DNA of 48,693 nt from assembly GCA_022791575.1 (NCBI GenBank), contig JAAVZI010000072.1, positions 1 to 48,693 on the forward strand, read 5' to 3'. Source of the stretch: Lachnospiraceae bacterium (lineage in GTDB: Bacteria > Bacillota > Clostridia > Lachnospirales > Lachnospiraceae). This document shows positions 14,576 to 24,243 of the stretch, piece after piece (position 1 is the stretch's first letter; every line of letters begins with the position of its first letter). Position numbers and translations under genes: made by a program. A model generated the notes under the pieces. The model was not told where the DNA came from, made no database searches, and saw only the letters and a list, made by a program, of their open reading frames with translations.

Positions 14576-15850
14576 TTAATACTTCATATCTTTTAATATA
14601 TCACAGAAATCAAATGTTGCAAAATAATCCTTCGGCGTCTCGGCCCGGCGGATTAACTGTGTACTTCCATCTTCTTTTAATAAAATCTCTGCTGATTTTA
14701 ATTTGCCATTATAATTATAACCCATGGAGAAACCATGTGCTCCTGTATCATGAATAACCAGCAGATCTCCGATCTCAATCTTCGGCAGCATACGGTCAAT
14801 CGCGAACTTATCATTATTCTCACATAAGGAGCCCGTTACATCATATCGATGATCACATGGTTCCTGTTCCTTACCCATTACCGTAATATGATGATAAGCA
14901 CCATACATAGCCGGCCGCATAAGATTAACTGCACAGGCATCACAACCTATATACTCCTTATGGGTATGCTTCTGATGAATCGCTGTTGTAACCAGACAGC
15001 CATACGGTCCCATCATAAACCGTCCCAGTTCTGTATACAACGCTACATTTCCAAGGCCAGCCGGAACCAACACTTCTTCATAAACCTCGCGGACCTTCTC
15101 ACCAATTACCCGGATATCGTTTGGCTCTTGATCTGGTGTATAGGGAATACCGATACCGCCAGATAAATTGATAAAGCTTAACTCAATACCCACTTTTTCC
15201 TTAATCTCAACTGCTGTCTGGAATAATACTTTGGCCAGTGCCGGATAATACTCGTTTGTTACCGTATTACTGGCCAAGAACGCATGAATGCCAAAACGTT
15301 TTGCGCCCTTTTCTTTTAAGATACGATACCCTTCGAACAATTGTTCTGTTGTAAATCCATATTTGGCCTCACCCGGATTATCCATAATGCTGGTACTGAT
15401 TTTGAACACCCCGCCCGGATTATACCGACAGCTGATGGTCTCTGGAATCTTTCCTAATGTTTGTTCCAGAAACTCAATATGAGTAAAATCGTCCAGATTA
15501 ATAATCGCTCCTATCTGGTCAGCCAATAAAAATTCTTCTGCCGGTGTAGCATTCGAAGAAAACATAATATTGTCATTTGCTCCAAATCCCAGAGCATCTG
15601 CCAGCATCAGCTCTGTCATAGAAGAGCAGTCACAGCCGCAGCCATATTCCTTTAAAATATTAATTAAGAACGGATTCGGAGTTGCTTTTACTGCAAAATA
15701 CTCCTTATAGCCCGGATTCCATGCAAATGCTTCCTGCAAAGCCTTTACATTCTCGCGGATTCCCTTTTCGTCATATAAATGAAATGGAGTCGGATACTGC
15801 TTTACAATCTCCTCTAGTTTTTCTTTTGTTACAAATGTCTGCTTGCTCAT
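14576..15850 (-). CDS. lysA: Diaminopimelate decarboxylase family protein
   Basis: This 424-residue protein belongs to the fold-III PLP decarboxylases. The PLP lysine is in YFAVKATPNP, and a glycine-rich phosphate-binding stretch INLSGGIGIPY follows in the barrel domain. ELGRFMMGPYG supplies further PLP contacts. GSLCENNDKFAIDR contains the second-domain cysteine and acidic substrate-binding residues. DAP decarboxylase makes L-lysine from meso-diaminopimelate with release of CO2. The usual HxHIGS motif appears as GIHAFLASN, and CESxD as CENND, so the protein is a divergent member and another diamino or carboxyl substrate is possible. It starts 20 bases after the pyruvate kinase stop, with GAAAGG before the ATG, so both are probably co-transcribed. 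Confidence 0.82.
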   Translation of the reverse strand: MSKQTFVTKEKLEEIVKQYPTPFHLYDEKGIRENVKALQEAFAWNPGYKEYFAVKATPNPFLINILKEYGCGCDCSSMTELMLADALGFGANDNIMFSSNATPAEEFLLADQIGAIINLDDFTHIEFLEQTLGKIPETISCRYNPGGVFKISTSIMDNPGEAKYGFTTEQLFEGYRILKEKGAKRFGIHAFLASNTVTNEYYPALAKVLFQTAVEIKEKVGIELSFINLSGGIGIPYTPDQEPNDIRVIGEKVREVYEEVLVPAGLGNVALYTELGRFMMGPYGCLVTTAIHQKHTHKEYIGCDACAVNLMRPAMYGAYHHITVMGKEQEPCDHRYDVTGSLCENNDKFAIDRMLPKIEIGDLLVIHDTGAHGFSMGYNYNGKLKSAEILLKEDGSTQLIRRAETPKDYFATFDFCDILKDMKY

Positions 15851-15870
15851 TCCCTTTCTCCTTTCAGACG

Positions 15871-17304
15871 CTAATTGATAACTGCAATCTTCATCATATT
15901 GGTAAGGCCGGAAACCTCCTGCGTATTTCTGGCAGGTACACCGGCAGTAATCACAATAATATCACCAGCTTCTACCTTCTTTAAATTCTTCAGCAGATTC
16001 ACGGAGCGTGTCATAATATCTTCTGCTGATTCCATGATCGTCGTCGGCATAGGCTGTACTCCCCAGTACAGCTGCATTTTCCTAAGTGTTCCCTCATGCG
16101 GGGACATACCGATAATCGGTGTTTTCGGATGCAGCTTGGATACCAGACGGGTGGTCTGTCCAGATACGCTGGGAGTGACAATATATCTCGCCTTAAGCTG
16201 CTTAGCAGTGATCACAGAAGCAATTCCAACAGAAGAAGATACATTCTGCGTCTCGGACATCTGTCTCGTTTCCAGCGTCTCATCCTCTACCAGATGTTCC
16301 TCAGAAGCTTTGGCAATTTCACACATCATTTTCAATGCTTCTACCGGATACTTTCCGGCAGCTGTCTCTCCTGAAAGCATAATCACATCCGTTCCATCAT
16401 AGATTGCATTGGCCACATCCGTAACTTCAGCCCTTGTCGGACGTGGATTGCGGATCATGGAATCCAGCATCTGAGTTGCCGTAATAACCGGCTTATATCT
16501 CTCATTACACTTTTTAATCAGCTGTTTCTGCACATAAGGCACCTGTTCGGCTGGAATCTCCACGCCCAAATCCCCTCTGGCAACCATCACACCATCACTC
16601 TGCTCTATAATATCATCCGCGTTCTGCAGTCCTTCTGCATTCTCAATCTTGGCAATAACCTGAATTTTCTCTGCGCCATGCTCCTTTAAAAATTCTTTAA
16701 TTTCCCGGATTGCCTCACCTGAACGGATAAACGACGCTGCAATAAAATCCACGCCCTGCTCAATGCCAAATAAAATATCCTGCTTATCCTTCTGAGTGAT
16801 CGCCGGCAGATTTACCCGAATATTGGGCACATTGACGCCCTTTCTCATCCCCAGGACACCGCCGCTTATCGTCCTGCATATAATCTCATGATTCTCTATC
16901 TGTTCTACTTCAAATTCCAGCAGACCATCATCTACCAGAATCCGGCCGCCCACTTCTACATCTTCCGGCAGTCCTTCATAAGTAATGGAAACTTTCTCTT
17001 TCGTCCCCACAACTTCCTCAGTTGTAAATACAAACCGGTCTCCGTCTTCAATCGTCACACTCTTGTTCTGTTCCAGAACGCCAGTTCTGATCTCTGGTCC
17101 TTTGGTATCCAGAAGAATCGCTACCGGAATTCCCGTTTCCTCCCTGACACTTTTCAGCAAATCCATTCGAGCCTTCTGTTCTTCATGGCTTCCGTGGGAA
17201 AAATTAAATCTTGCTACATCCATTCCATTTAACACCAGATTACGCATAACATTAATATCATCCGTATTCGGTCCCATTGTGCAGATAATTTTCGTTTTTT
17301 TCAT
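15871..17304 (-). CDS. pyk: Pyruvate kinase
   Basis: This 477-residue enzyme converts phosphoenolpyruvate and ADP to pyruvate and ATP in glycolysis. It has KTKIICTMGPNT at the N-terminus, the substrate-binding NFSHGSHEEQ, LLDTKGPEIRTG, the active-site lysine in VIAKIENAEGL, VARGDLGVEIP, and MLDSMIRNPRPTRAEVTD. The C-terminal allosteric domain is present. The extra PEP-utiliser-like C-terminal domain of Bacillus and many Clostridia (about 585 residues) is absent, so this is the short form. AGGAGG lies 6 bases before the ATG. It heads the pyk-lysA unit. Confidence 0.96.
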   Translation of the reverse strand: MKKTKIICTMGPNTDDINVMRNLVLNGMDVARFNFSHGSHEEQKARMDLLKSVREETGIPVAILLDTKGPEIRTGVLEQNKSVTIEDGDRFVFTTEEVVGTKEKVSITYEGLPEDVEVGGRILVDDGLLEFEVEQIENHEIICRTISGGVLGMRKGVNVPNIRVNLPAITQKDKQDILFGIEQGVDFIAASFIRSGEAIREIKEFLKEHGAEKIQVIAKIENAEGLQNADDIIEQSDGVMVARGDLGVEIPAEQVPYVQKQLIKKCNERYKPVITATQMLDSMIRNPRPTRAEVTDVANAIYDGTDVIMLSGETAAGKYPVEALKMMCEIAKASEEHLVEDETLETRQMSETQNVSSSVGIASVITAKQLKARYIVTPSVSGQTTRLVSKLHPKTPIIGMSPHEGTLRKMQLYWGVQPMPTTIMESAEDIMTRSVNLLKNLKKVEAGDIIVITAGVPARNTQEVSGLTNMMKIAVIN

Positions 17305-17359
17305 TACTTTCCTCCTGTCTGGTCAAGTCCTATTAAATGAACACTCCTTAAACAGCATT

Positions 17360-18298
17360 CTATTGTACATGCTGATGGGTAAACAAATGATTCTGACAAT
17401 ACTCATAATTTCCATTACATTTTGAACAAAAGCGAAATTCCAGAGTCGGGTCATCCTCGTCGGTTCTTCCGCAGACCGCACATTTATGCTTCGTAATCCG
17501 TCGGGCATTCGTTACCTGACGCTTATAAGAATTCCGCCTGTGAACTTCCTTTGGCGAAATCCGCCGATAATTTCTCGTCATCAGGAAGAAGATCACAAAG
17601 TTCAGCAAAGACACTACGATTGCCACAATACCGCCTAAACCTAATACACCAATCCTGGCATATTGATAAATCTTATATATCAAAAATGCTGCGTCCAGCC
17701 AAGCCATCCATTTAATCTTAATCGGAATTACAAAATACAGCATTACCTGCATCTCTGGATAACTGGCTGCAAATGCCAGGAAAATCGAAAGATTAATATA
17801 ATAGGTGCTGAAATTAAAAAATATACTCTCATATATAATACCCATAACTTGATGATAGGTCCCTGCTCCATATTCTTTATAAGCCCCCATCTCTGCCAGC
17901 AGCCCTATGGTATCCTTATCGCCGGCAAAAATAAAAATATCATATACAAAGTATAACAGAAATGCCCCGACAACTGTCAGAATCAGGCCTCCAAAGATAT
18001 AGAAATTATAACGGAAGGTTCCCCATGTTCTCTCCAGGTTGGTTCCCAACGAGTAATAGAAAAAGAGCATAATAATAGTAAATATGCTCAGTTGTTCCGG
18101 CGGCACCAAAATCCAGGTAAAGATTCTCCAGACCTGTCCTTTTAAGATATAAAAAGGATTCAAGGTCAGCCAGCTCATCATCTCTGCATTGACAAAAGAA
18201 AAAATATAGCCAATGATATAACTGCCGATTAAAAACAGCGTCAGATTGGGAATAGCAAATCTGCCAAACTTCCGCTCCATCTTATTCAAAAAATTCAT
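17360..18298 (-). CDS. Rhomboid-like membrane protein with zinc ribbon, catalytic motif absent
   Basis: The 312-residue protein has about six hydrophobic segments. Early in the sequence it has LKGQVWRIFTW, the W-R motif found in the L1 loop of rhomboid proteins. The catalytic GxSG serine motif is absent from the later helices, and no matching histidine is visible. The conserved FVIPIKIKWMAWLDA resembles rhomboid-like pseudoproteases. The C-terminal tail is basic and then carries CAVCG, FCSKC and YCQNH with HQH, a likely zinc ribbon facing the cytosol. It is probably an inactive rhomboid (derlin-like) used for binding rather than cleavage. AAAGGACGG precedes the ATG. Confidence 0.72.
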   Translation of the reverse strand: MNFLNKMERKFGRFAIPNLTLFLIGSYIIGYIFSFVNAEMMSWLTLNPFYILKGQVWRIFTWILVPPEQLSIFTIIMLFFYYSLGTNLERTWGTFRYNFYIFGGLILTVVGAFLLYFVYDIFIFAGDKDTIGLLAEMGAYKEYGAGTYHQVMGIIYESIFFNFSTYYINLSIFLAFAASYPEMQVMLYFVIPIKIKWMAWLDAAFLIYKIYQYARIGVLGLGGIVAIVVSLLNFVIFFLMTRNYRRISPKEVHRRNSYKRQVTNARRITKHKCAVCGRTDEDDPTLEFRFCSKCNGNYEYCQNHLFTHQHVQ

Positions 18299-18373
18299 AG
18301 TATTCCGTCCTTTTCTAAAATCATCTACCAGTTTCCGTTTACTACTTCCTTAGTTTGCTCATTTCTAATCACA

Positions 18374-18421
18374 AATAACCTATGAAAAGAAATTATTGCC
18401 AATTTCTTTTCATAGGTTATT
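18374..18421. terminator. Perfect 21-bp hairpin between LysM and rhomboid-like genes
   Basis: The arms at 18374-18394 and 18401-18421 are exact reverse complements of 21 bases (beginning AATAACCTATGAAAAG) with a 6-base loop ATTGCC. It lies 58 bases after the LysM gene stop and 75 bases before the next gene. The trailing T content is modest on both strands. It may serve as the LysM terminator or as an RNA stability element. Confidence 0.6.
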
Positions 18422-18479
18422 ATAAATAGTTCCTATCACTTTGTCAATTCACTTTATAATATCTTCACAATTCCCGGCG

Positions 18480-18932
18480 TTATTTAGAATAACCCATATT
18501 CGTGCATTCTGAACATTCATGATCCGGCATTGTATTTTCCATTCCATTCGGCATTCGGTCATTTCTGCTGCTCTCCATCTGCATTTCTGCATCAATCACC
18601 CGGTCATTTTCATTATAAGTTTCTGGCATAACGGCAGGGCCCGGTTCTGCTGAAGGAATAGGCATGGGCATGGGCATAGGTGCAGGTATGGGACCAGGTG
18701 CAGGCATTGCCTCCTGGCTTCGCAGCCTTGGGATACAAAGTTCATCTCCAATCCGCAGATTATAAATATCTACAAATGGATTAGCCATCATCAGCGCGCT
18801 TACTTTGACCCCATATTCACGGCTGAGTCTGTAGAGGGTGTCACCTTTGCGGATTACATGCGACATACAATAATAATTGCCGCACATATATCCTCCTCTT
18901 CTCTCTGTTTCTGCTCTGTAATTATGATCCAT
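18480..18932 (-). CDS. LysM-domain protein, probable spore-associated
   Basis: This 150-residue protein has a Cys/Tyr-rich N-terminus (MCGNYYCMSHVI) followed by one LysM domain: RKGDTLYRLSREYGVKVSAL, then MMANP, IYNLRIGDELCIP. A low-complexity Pro/Met tract (APGPIPAPMPMPMPIP) and an acidic, Met-rich tail follow, ending CSECTNMGYSK. There is no signal peptide. LysM binds N-acetylglucosamine polymers. Single-LysM proteins without export signals and with Cys-rich ends are typical of coat or cortex morphogenesis proteins such as SafA. AAAAAGGAG lies before the ATG. A sigma-K-like promoter stands upstream, in keeping with expression in the mother cell. The spore role is inferred. Confidence 0.75.
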   Translation of the reverse strand: MDHNYRAETERRGGYMCGNYYCMSHVIRKGDTLYRLSREYGVKVSALMMANPFVDIYNLRIGDELCIPRLRSQEAMPAPGPIPAPMPMPMPIPSAEPGPAVMPETYNENDRVIDAEMQMESSRNDRMPNGMENTMPDHECSECTNMGYSK

Positions 18933-18970
18933 TGAGAAACTCCTTTTTCAGAAATTATCATCTTCATGGA

Positions 18971-19000
18971 TATCATATGCAAAAGCAGGGCATATGTGAC
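18971..19000 (-). promoter_or_regulatory. Possible sigma-K promoter of the LysM gene
   Basis: On the minus strand CATATGATA (18979-18971) matches the sigma-K -10 pattern CATAnnnTA. CAC at 18998-18996 gives the short AC -35 element 16 bases before it. The match is short and could be chance. Confidence 0.35.
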
Positions 19001-19117
19001 GGGAATGGCGTAAGAAAGATGTATATGACTGGGAATTTTGGCATAGGCTGGTACGAAGAAAGTATTCCTACCTTAATTAATAGCAGCGTAGAAGATGCGA
19101 TTTCTCATTGAAATATG

Positions 19118-19146
19118 TTGACTTTTGTCATATAATAGTATATGTT
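19118..19146 (+). promoter_or_regulatory. SigA-type promoter of the activase gene
   Basis: TTGACT (19118-19123) and TATGTT (19141-19146) are 17 bases apart. The start codon lies 42 bases downstream of the -10. Confidence 0.5.
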
Positions 19147-19188
19147 TGAATAACTATTGATTAATTATCTGGAATAGGAGGCTGGCTT

Positions 19189-22100
19189 TTGCACGATAAA
19201 GGCCGAAAGACTATGAATAACCATTATCATACTCTTGGAATCGATATTGGTTCCACTACTGTTAAAATTGCAATTTTAAACCAAGAACACGAACTTATGT
19301 TTGCAGACTATGAACGTCATTTTGCAAATATTCAGGAAACGCTGGCAGACTTGCTTTTGCGTGCCTATGAGCAGCTGGGAGAGCTTACGCTCTGTCCTGT
19401 TATTACAGGCTCCGGCGGCCTGACACTGGCCAAGCACCTGGAAGTTCCGTTTACCCAGGAGGTCATTGCCGTATCTACTGCTCTCAAGGAGCTGGCACCT
19501 AAAACGGATGTTGCCATTGAACTGGGCGGGGAAGATGCAAAAATCATCTATTTTGAAGGCGGTAATGTGGAACAGCGTATGAACGGAATCTGCGCTGGCG
19601 GTACTGGCTCCTTTATTGACCAGATGGCCTCGCTTCTGCAGACCGACGCTTCCGGACTGAATATATTTGCCAAAGAATATAAGGCAATTTACCCCATTGC
19701 TGCCCGCTGCGGCGTATTCGCAAAATCAGATATCCAGCCGCTGATTAATGAAGGTGCTACAAAAGAAGACTTATCTGCTTCTATTTTCCAGGCCGTTGTG
19801 AACCAGACCATCAGCGGGCTGGCCTGCGGTAAACCCATTCGGGGACATGTCGCATTCCTGGGCGGCCCCCTTCATTTCTTATCCGAGCTTAAGGAAGCTT
19901 TTATCCGAACGCTGAAGCTGGATGAAGAACATGCCATTACTCCGCAGAATTCTCATCTGTTTGCAGCAATCGGCTCTGCCCTCAATGCAGACGGCAGAAC
20001 CTTTGTCAGCTTAACCGAGATGAAAAGCCGGCTGGATGGTAAGATTAAAATGGAATTCGAAGTGGAACGTATGGAACCTCTATTTCAGGACGAAGAGGAT
20101 TATACAGCATTTGAGGAACGACATGCCCGTCATTGTGTAGGAACTTCGGAACTTTCCGAATACGAAGGAGAATGCTATCTTGGCATTGACGCTGGTTCTA
20201 CCACAACCAAAGTCGCTCTTGTTGGAGAGGACGGTTCTCTGCTCTACTCCTTTTACAGTAATAATAACGGAAGTCCGCTGGCTACCACCATCCGTGCCAT
20301 GAAGGAAATCTATTCCCTGCTGCCGGAGAATGCCAGGATTGCCCATTCCTGTTCTACTGGTTACGGAGAAGCCCTGATTAAAGCAGCATTTATGCTGGAC
20401 GAAGGAGAAGTAGAAACGGTTGCTCATTACTATGCAGCAGCATTTTTCGAACCTTCGGTGGACTGTATTTTGGATATCGGCGGCCAGGATATGAAATGTA
20501 TTAAAATTAAAAACCAAACCGTAGACAGCGTACAGCTTAATGAAGCATGTTCTTCCGGCTGCGGCTCTTTTATCGAGACCTTTGCCAAGTCCCTAAACTA
20601 TTCGGTTGAGGATTTTGCTAAGGAGGCATTATTTGCCAGAAATCCCATTGACCTCGGAACACGTTGTACCGTATTTATGAATTCTAAGGTAAAACAGGCA
20701 CAGAAAGAAGGAGCTTCTGTCTCTGATATCTCTGCCGGCCTAGCATATTCTGTGATTAAAAATGCATTATTTAAAGTAATTAAGCTGGCGGATGCCAGCG
20801 ATCTCGGCAAACGGATTGTTGTACAGGGCGGTACATTCTATAACGATGCAGTCCTGAGAAGCTTTGAGAAAATATCCGGCTGTGAAGCAGTGCGGCCCGA
20901 TATAGCCGGAATTATGGGGGCCTTCGGTGCTGCTTTAATTGCTAGAGAACGCCATCAGGTCGGACAAAAAACTTCTATGCTGAAAATTGAACAGATCAAT
21001 GCCCTGACCTTTGATACAAAGATGGCTCGTTGCAAAGGTTGTACGAATAGCTGCCTGTTAACCATTAATCGTTTCTCCGGCGGCCGGCAGTTTATTACCG
21101 GCAACCGCTGTGAACGTGGACTAGGCAAAGAGAAAAAGAACCATGAAATACCGAATCTCTTTGCTTACAAGCTCAAACGCGTGTTCGATTACGAACCCCT
21201 GGCTGAAGATGAAGCTAACCGCGGACTGGTAGGAATTCCACGTGTTTTAAACATGTATGAGAATTATCCGTTTTGGTTTACATTTTTTACCAAACTGCAA
21301 TACCGTGTGGTTCTTTCTCCAGTCTCTTCCCGCAAAATATATGAGCTTGGTATTGAATCCATCCCCAGTGAATCCGAATGTTATCCGGCCAAGCTGGCAC
21401 ACGGACATGTCAGCTGGCTTATAAAGCAGGGACTGAACTTTATCTTTTATCCCTGTATTCCCTATGAGCGTGAGGAATTTCCCGAAGCAGTTAACCATTA
21501 CAACTGCCCGATTGTCACTTCTTATGCTGAAAACATTAAGAACAATGTGGATGAATTAAAGGACGAAAACATTACCTTTATGAACCCATTTTTGTCCTTT
21601 AAAGATAAAAAAGTACTTTATAACCGCCTAAGACAGGAATTTTTACCCCTTGGAATTCCCAAAGACGAGATCAAATCCGCGGTCGATGCCGCTTGGGAGG
21701 AATTAGAACAGGTACGTCGGGATATGTACCAAAAAGGAGAAGAAACCCTGCAGTACCTGAAAGAAACCGGAAAGCGGGGAATTGTTCTGGCTGGACGTCC
21801 TTATCATGCAGATCCAGAAATCCACCATGGAATCCCGGAACTGATTACCTCTTATGGGATCGCCGTATTGACCGAAGATAGTATCTCCCATCTGCAGCCG
21901 GTTGAACGCCCCTTAATTGTTATGGACCAGTGGATGTACCACTCCAGGCTCTATGCTGCTGCCAACTATGTAAAGACTCAGGACAATCTGGATCTAATTC
22001 AGCTGAATTCTTTCGGCTGCGGCCTGGATGCAGTCACAACCGACCAGGTAAGCGATATATTGACCAATTCCGGTAAAATCTACACGGTATTAAAGATTGA

Positions 22101-23451
22101 TGAGGTAAATAACTTAGGCGCAGCCAGAATTCGTATCCGTTCACTCCTATCTGCCATCCGCGTCCGCGAAGAACGCCAGATCAAACGGGAAATCGTCCCA
22201 GCAAATCATGAACGGGTCCTTTTCACGGAAGAAATGCATAATCAGAATTACACCATTCTCTGCCCGCAGATGTCTCCCATTCACTTTAACATTGTGGAGC
22301 CTGCCGTGCGTGCCTGTGGTTACAATCTTGTCATTCTGCAAAATGATAATAAAACAGCCGTAAATGTAGGGCTGAAATATGTGAATAATGACGCCTGTTA
22401 TCCTTCACTGATGGTAGTCGGCCAGATTATGGACGCGGTTCTGTCCGGTAAATACGATATGAAAAAAACTGCCATTATTATGACACAGACCGGCGGCGGC
22501 TGCCGTGCCTCCAACTATATTGGCTTTATCCGCCGGGCACTGGCTAAGGCCGGCTATTCTGATGTTCCGGTGATTTCTTTGAATTTAAGCGGCTACGAAA
22601 AGAATCCCGGCTTCAAATTTACAGTAGCAATGGCCAAAAAGGGAGTCTATGCCTTGGTTCTAGGAGATATCCTGATGAAGGTCTTATACCGAGTACGGCC
22701 CTATGAAATCGAGAAAGGTTCAGCCAATCAGCTGCATAGAAAATGGGAACAATCTTGTATTGACTTTGTAACCAGTAAAAATCCTAAGTTAAAAGATTTT
22801 AAAAAGCTGTGCCGAAACATCATTAAAGACTTTGACCAGTTCCCGATTCAGGAAGATTTGGTAAAGCCAAAAGTCGGCGTAGTAGGAGAAATTCTTGTAA
22901 AATATATGCCTGCTGCTAACAACTATTTGGTAGATCTCCTGGAAGAGGAAGGCGCAGAGGCCGTTGTACCGGATTTGCTTGATTTCTTTATGTACTGCTT
23001 TAAGGATTCAGAATTCAAAGCTGATTATCTTGGTATGAAACGCTCCACCAAGACAGCAGCACGCATTGGCATCAGTCTGTGCAATTGGGTCAGAAATACA
23101 GCTAATGACGAATTCGCGAAAAGCAAACGGTTTGCACCTTCGGTTCATATTGATAAAATTGCAGAAATGGCGGAAGACATTGTATCAGTCGGCAACCAGA
23201 CTGGAGAAGGATGGTTCCTGACCGGAGAAATGCTGGAGCTAATTCACAGCGGTACCAATAACATTGTATGTATCCAGCCATTCGGCTGCCTGCCCAATCA
23301 CATTGTTGGAAAAGGAGTGATCAAAGAAATCCGCCACCGCAATCCACTGGCTAACATTGTTGCAATTGATTATGATCCGGGAGCCAGTGAAGTAAACCAG
23401 TTAAACCGTATTAAACTTATGCTCTCTACAGCCAATAAAAATCTAACATAG
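19189..23451 (+). CDS. 2-hydroxyacyl-CoA dehydratase activase, large fused form
   Basis: The 1420-residue protein begins with two ASKHA ATPase domains (BcrAD/BadFG/HgdC type). The first has [14 protein letters not shown] and [12 protein letters not shown] (Cys about 135); the second has [13 protein letters not shown] and [12 protein letters not shown] (Cys 454 and 458). A cysteine cluster [11 protein letters not shown] (615, 618, 622) probably binds an iron-sulfur centre. DUF2229 and HgdB-like regions follow, with [13 protein letters not shown] and [14 protein letters not shown]. HgdC-type activators use ATP to drive an electron at low potential into dehydratases. This fused form lies alone, with no dehydratase beside it, as in many Clostridia, so its client is unknown. 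The TTG start at 19189 has AGGAGG 7 bases upstream; ATG at 19213 lacks one. Confidence 0.88.
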   Translation: MHDKGRKTMNNHYHTLGIDIGSTTVKIAILNQEHELMFADYERHFANIQETLADLLLRAYEQLGELTLCPVITGSGGLTLAKHLEVPFTQEVIAVSTALKELAPKTDVAIELGGEDAKIIYFEGGNVEQRMNGICAGGTGSFIDQMASLLQTDASGLNIFAKEYKAIYPIAARCGVFAKSDIQPLINEGATKEDLSASIFQAVVNQTISGLACGKPIRGHVAFLGGPLHFLSELKEAFIRTLKLDEEHAITPQNSHLFAAIGSALNADGRTFVSLTEMKSRLDGKIKMEFEVERMEPLFQDEEDYTAFEERHARHCVGTSELSEYEGECYLGIDAGSTTTKVALVGEDGSLLYSFYSNNNGSPLATTIRAMKEIYSLLPENARIAHSCSTGYGEALIKAAFMLDEGEVETVAHYYAAAFFEPSVDCILDIGGQDMKCIKIKNQTVDSVQLNEACSSGCGSFIETFAKSLNYSVEDFAKEALFARNPIDLGTRCTVFMNSKVKQAQKEGASVSDISAGLAYSVIKNALFKVIKLADASDLGKRIVVQGGTFYNDAVLRSFEKISGCEAVRPDIAGIMGAFGAALIARERHQVGQKTSMLKIEQINALTFDTKMARCKGCTNSCLLTINRFSGGRQFITGNRCERGLGKEKKNHEIPNLFAYKLKRVFDYEPLAEDEANRGLVGIPRVLNMYENYPFWFTFFTKLQYRVVLSPVSSRKIYELGIESIPSESECYPAKLAHGHVSWLIKQGLNFIFYPCIPYEREEFPEAVNHYNCPIVTSYAENIKNNVDELKDENITFMNPFLSFKDKKVLYNRLRQEFLPLGIPKDEIKSAVDAAWEELEQVRRDMYQKGEETLQYLKETGKRGIVLAGRPYHADPEIHHGIPELITSYGIAVLTEDSISHLQPVERPLIVMDQWMYHSRLYAAANYVKTQDNLDLIQLNSFGCGLDAVTTDQVSDILTNSGKIYTVLKIDEVNNLGAARIRIRSLLSAIRVREERQIKREIVPANHERVLFTEEMHNQNYTILCPQMSPIHFNIVEPAVRACGYNLVILQNDNKTAVNVGLKYVNNDACYPSLMVVGQIMDAVLSGKYDMKKTAIIMTQTGGGCRASNYIGFIRRALAKAGYSDVPVISLNLSGYEKNPGFKFTVAMAKKGVYALVLGDILMKVLYRVRPYEIEKGSANQLHRKWEQSCIDFVTSKNPKLKDFKKLCRNIIKDFDQFPIQEDLVKPKVGVVGEILVKYMPAANNYLVDLLEEEGAEAVVPDLLDFFMYCFKDSEFKADYLGMKRSTKTAARIGISLCNWVRNTANDEFAKSKRFAPSVHIDKIAEMAEDIVSVGNQTGEGWFLTGEMLELIHSGTNNIVCIQPFGCLPNHIVGKGVIKEIRHRNPLANIVAIDYDPGASEVNQLNRIKLMLSTANKNLT

Positions 23452-23509
23452 CGATCCCCTTATCTCACTTCGACGGACAAAATGGTAAGTCCTCCTCATA
23501 TCGGGCAGC

Positions 23510-23554
23510 AAAAAGCCAGGCTCTGTGTTTTTCACATCGCCTGGCCCTTTTTTT
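23510..23554. terminator. Bidirectional terminator
   Basis: GCCAGGC (23515-23521) pairs with GCCTGGC (23539-23545). It is followed by seven T on the plus strand, and by AAAAA before the stem for the minus strand. It separates the convergent activase and phosphatase genes. Confidence 0.85.
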
Positions 23555-23558
23555 GTTT

Positions 23559-24212
23559 TTAATCTGTCAATATCAACTTTTCAACTTCTTTTGGAGCAGA
23601 AACAATGAGCGTGGCCCCCTTTTCTATTAGAAACACTCGTTCACGAAATCCCCAGTCTACAATGATGCTATCCATTCCAGCATTTCGTGCTGTCTCAATA
23701 TCCACATCCGAATCTCCGATGTATACAGCATCTTCCCGCGCAATATGTAACCTTTTTAATACTTCATTAACCGAATCCGGAGCCGGCTTTTTCAAGACAG
23801 ACGGCTTCTCTCCCACTGCCGTATCAAATAATCCTTCAAAGTAATTTTTGCATAATGCCTGTACGGCATAATCTGCCTTATTGGATACCACAGCTGTCCT
23901 ACAACCGGCCTGGCGGAGGTTCCTAAGAAGCTCCGGTATTCCATCATATGGCCTGGTCTTATCTGCACAGTGAAGCTTGTAATAATCTTTATGCTCCTGA
24001 CACAGCTGATCCAATCTGCTGCTGTCAACAGGCTCTGGTACCCCCCTCTCTACCAGCTTGCGAATTCCATTTCCAACAAAATTTCTTACCTCTTCGAGTG
24101 TCCGTTTGGGATAGCCATGAACCGATAATACATAATTTAGACTATCTGCCAGATCCTCTAAGGAATTCAGTATCGTTCCATCCATATCAAAAATAGCCAG
24201 CTTGTATCTCAT
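23559..24212 (-). CDS. HAD hydrolase, phosphoglycolate phosphatase-like
   Basis: The 217-residue protein has all four HAD motifs: FDMDGTIL with both aspartates, VVSNKAD, the lysine in LKKPAPDSV and YIGDSDVDIETA. The helical cap between motifs I and II is that of the subfamily IA, which includes phosphoglycolate phosphatase (Gph) and beta-phosphoglucomutase. It probably dephosphorylates a small cytosolic metabolite. It follows the penicillin-binding protein gene by 31 bases and is likely the last gene of the zapA-U32-ftsW-pbp unit. Substrate cannot be read from the sequence. Confidence 0.85.
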   Translation of the reverse strand: MRYKLAIFDMDGTILNSLEDLADSLNYVLSVHGYPKRTLEEVRNFVGNGIRKLVERGVPEPVDSSRLDQLCQEHKDYYKLHCADKTRPYDGIPELLRNLRQAGCRTAVVSNKADYAVQALCKNYFEGLFDTAVGEKPSVLKKPAPDSVNEVLKRLHIAREDAVYIGDSDVDIETARNAGMDSIIVDWGFRERVFLIEKGATLIVSAPKEVEKLILTD

Positions 24213-24243
24213 TTTAGTCTCCTTTGTATTTTCTTTCTAATTA

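Noticed and set aside
19118-19136. TTGACT with TATAAT at 19131-19136 as a promoter.
   Set aside because: The spacing is only 7-8 bases; the 17-base spaced TATGTT is the better -10.
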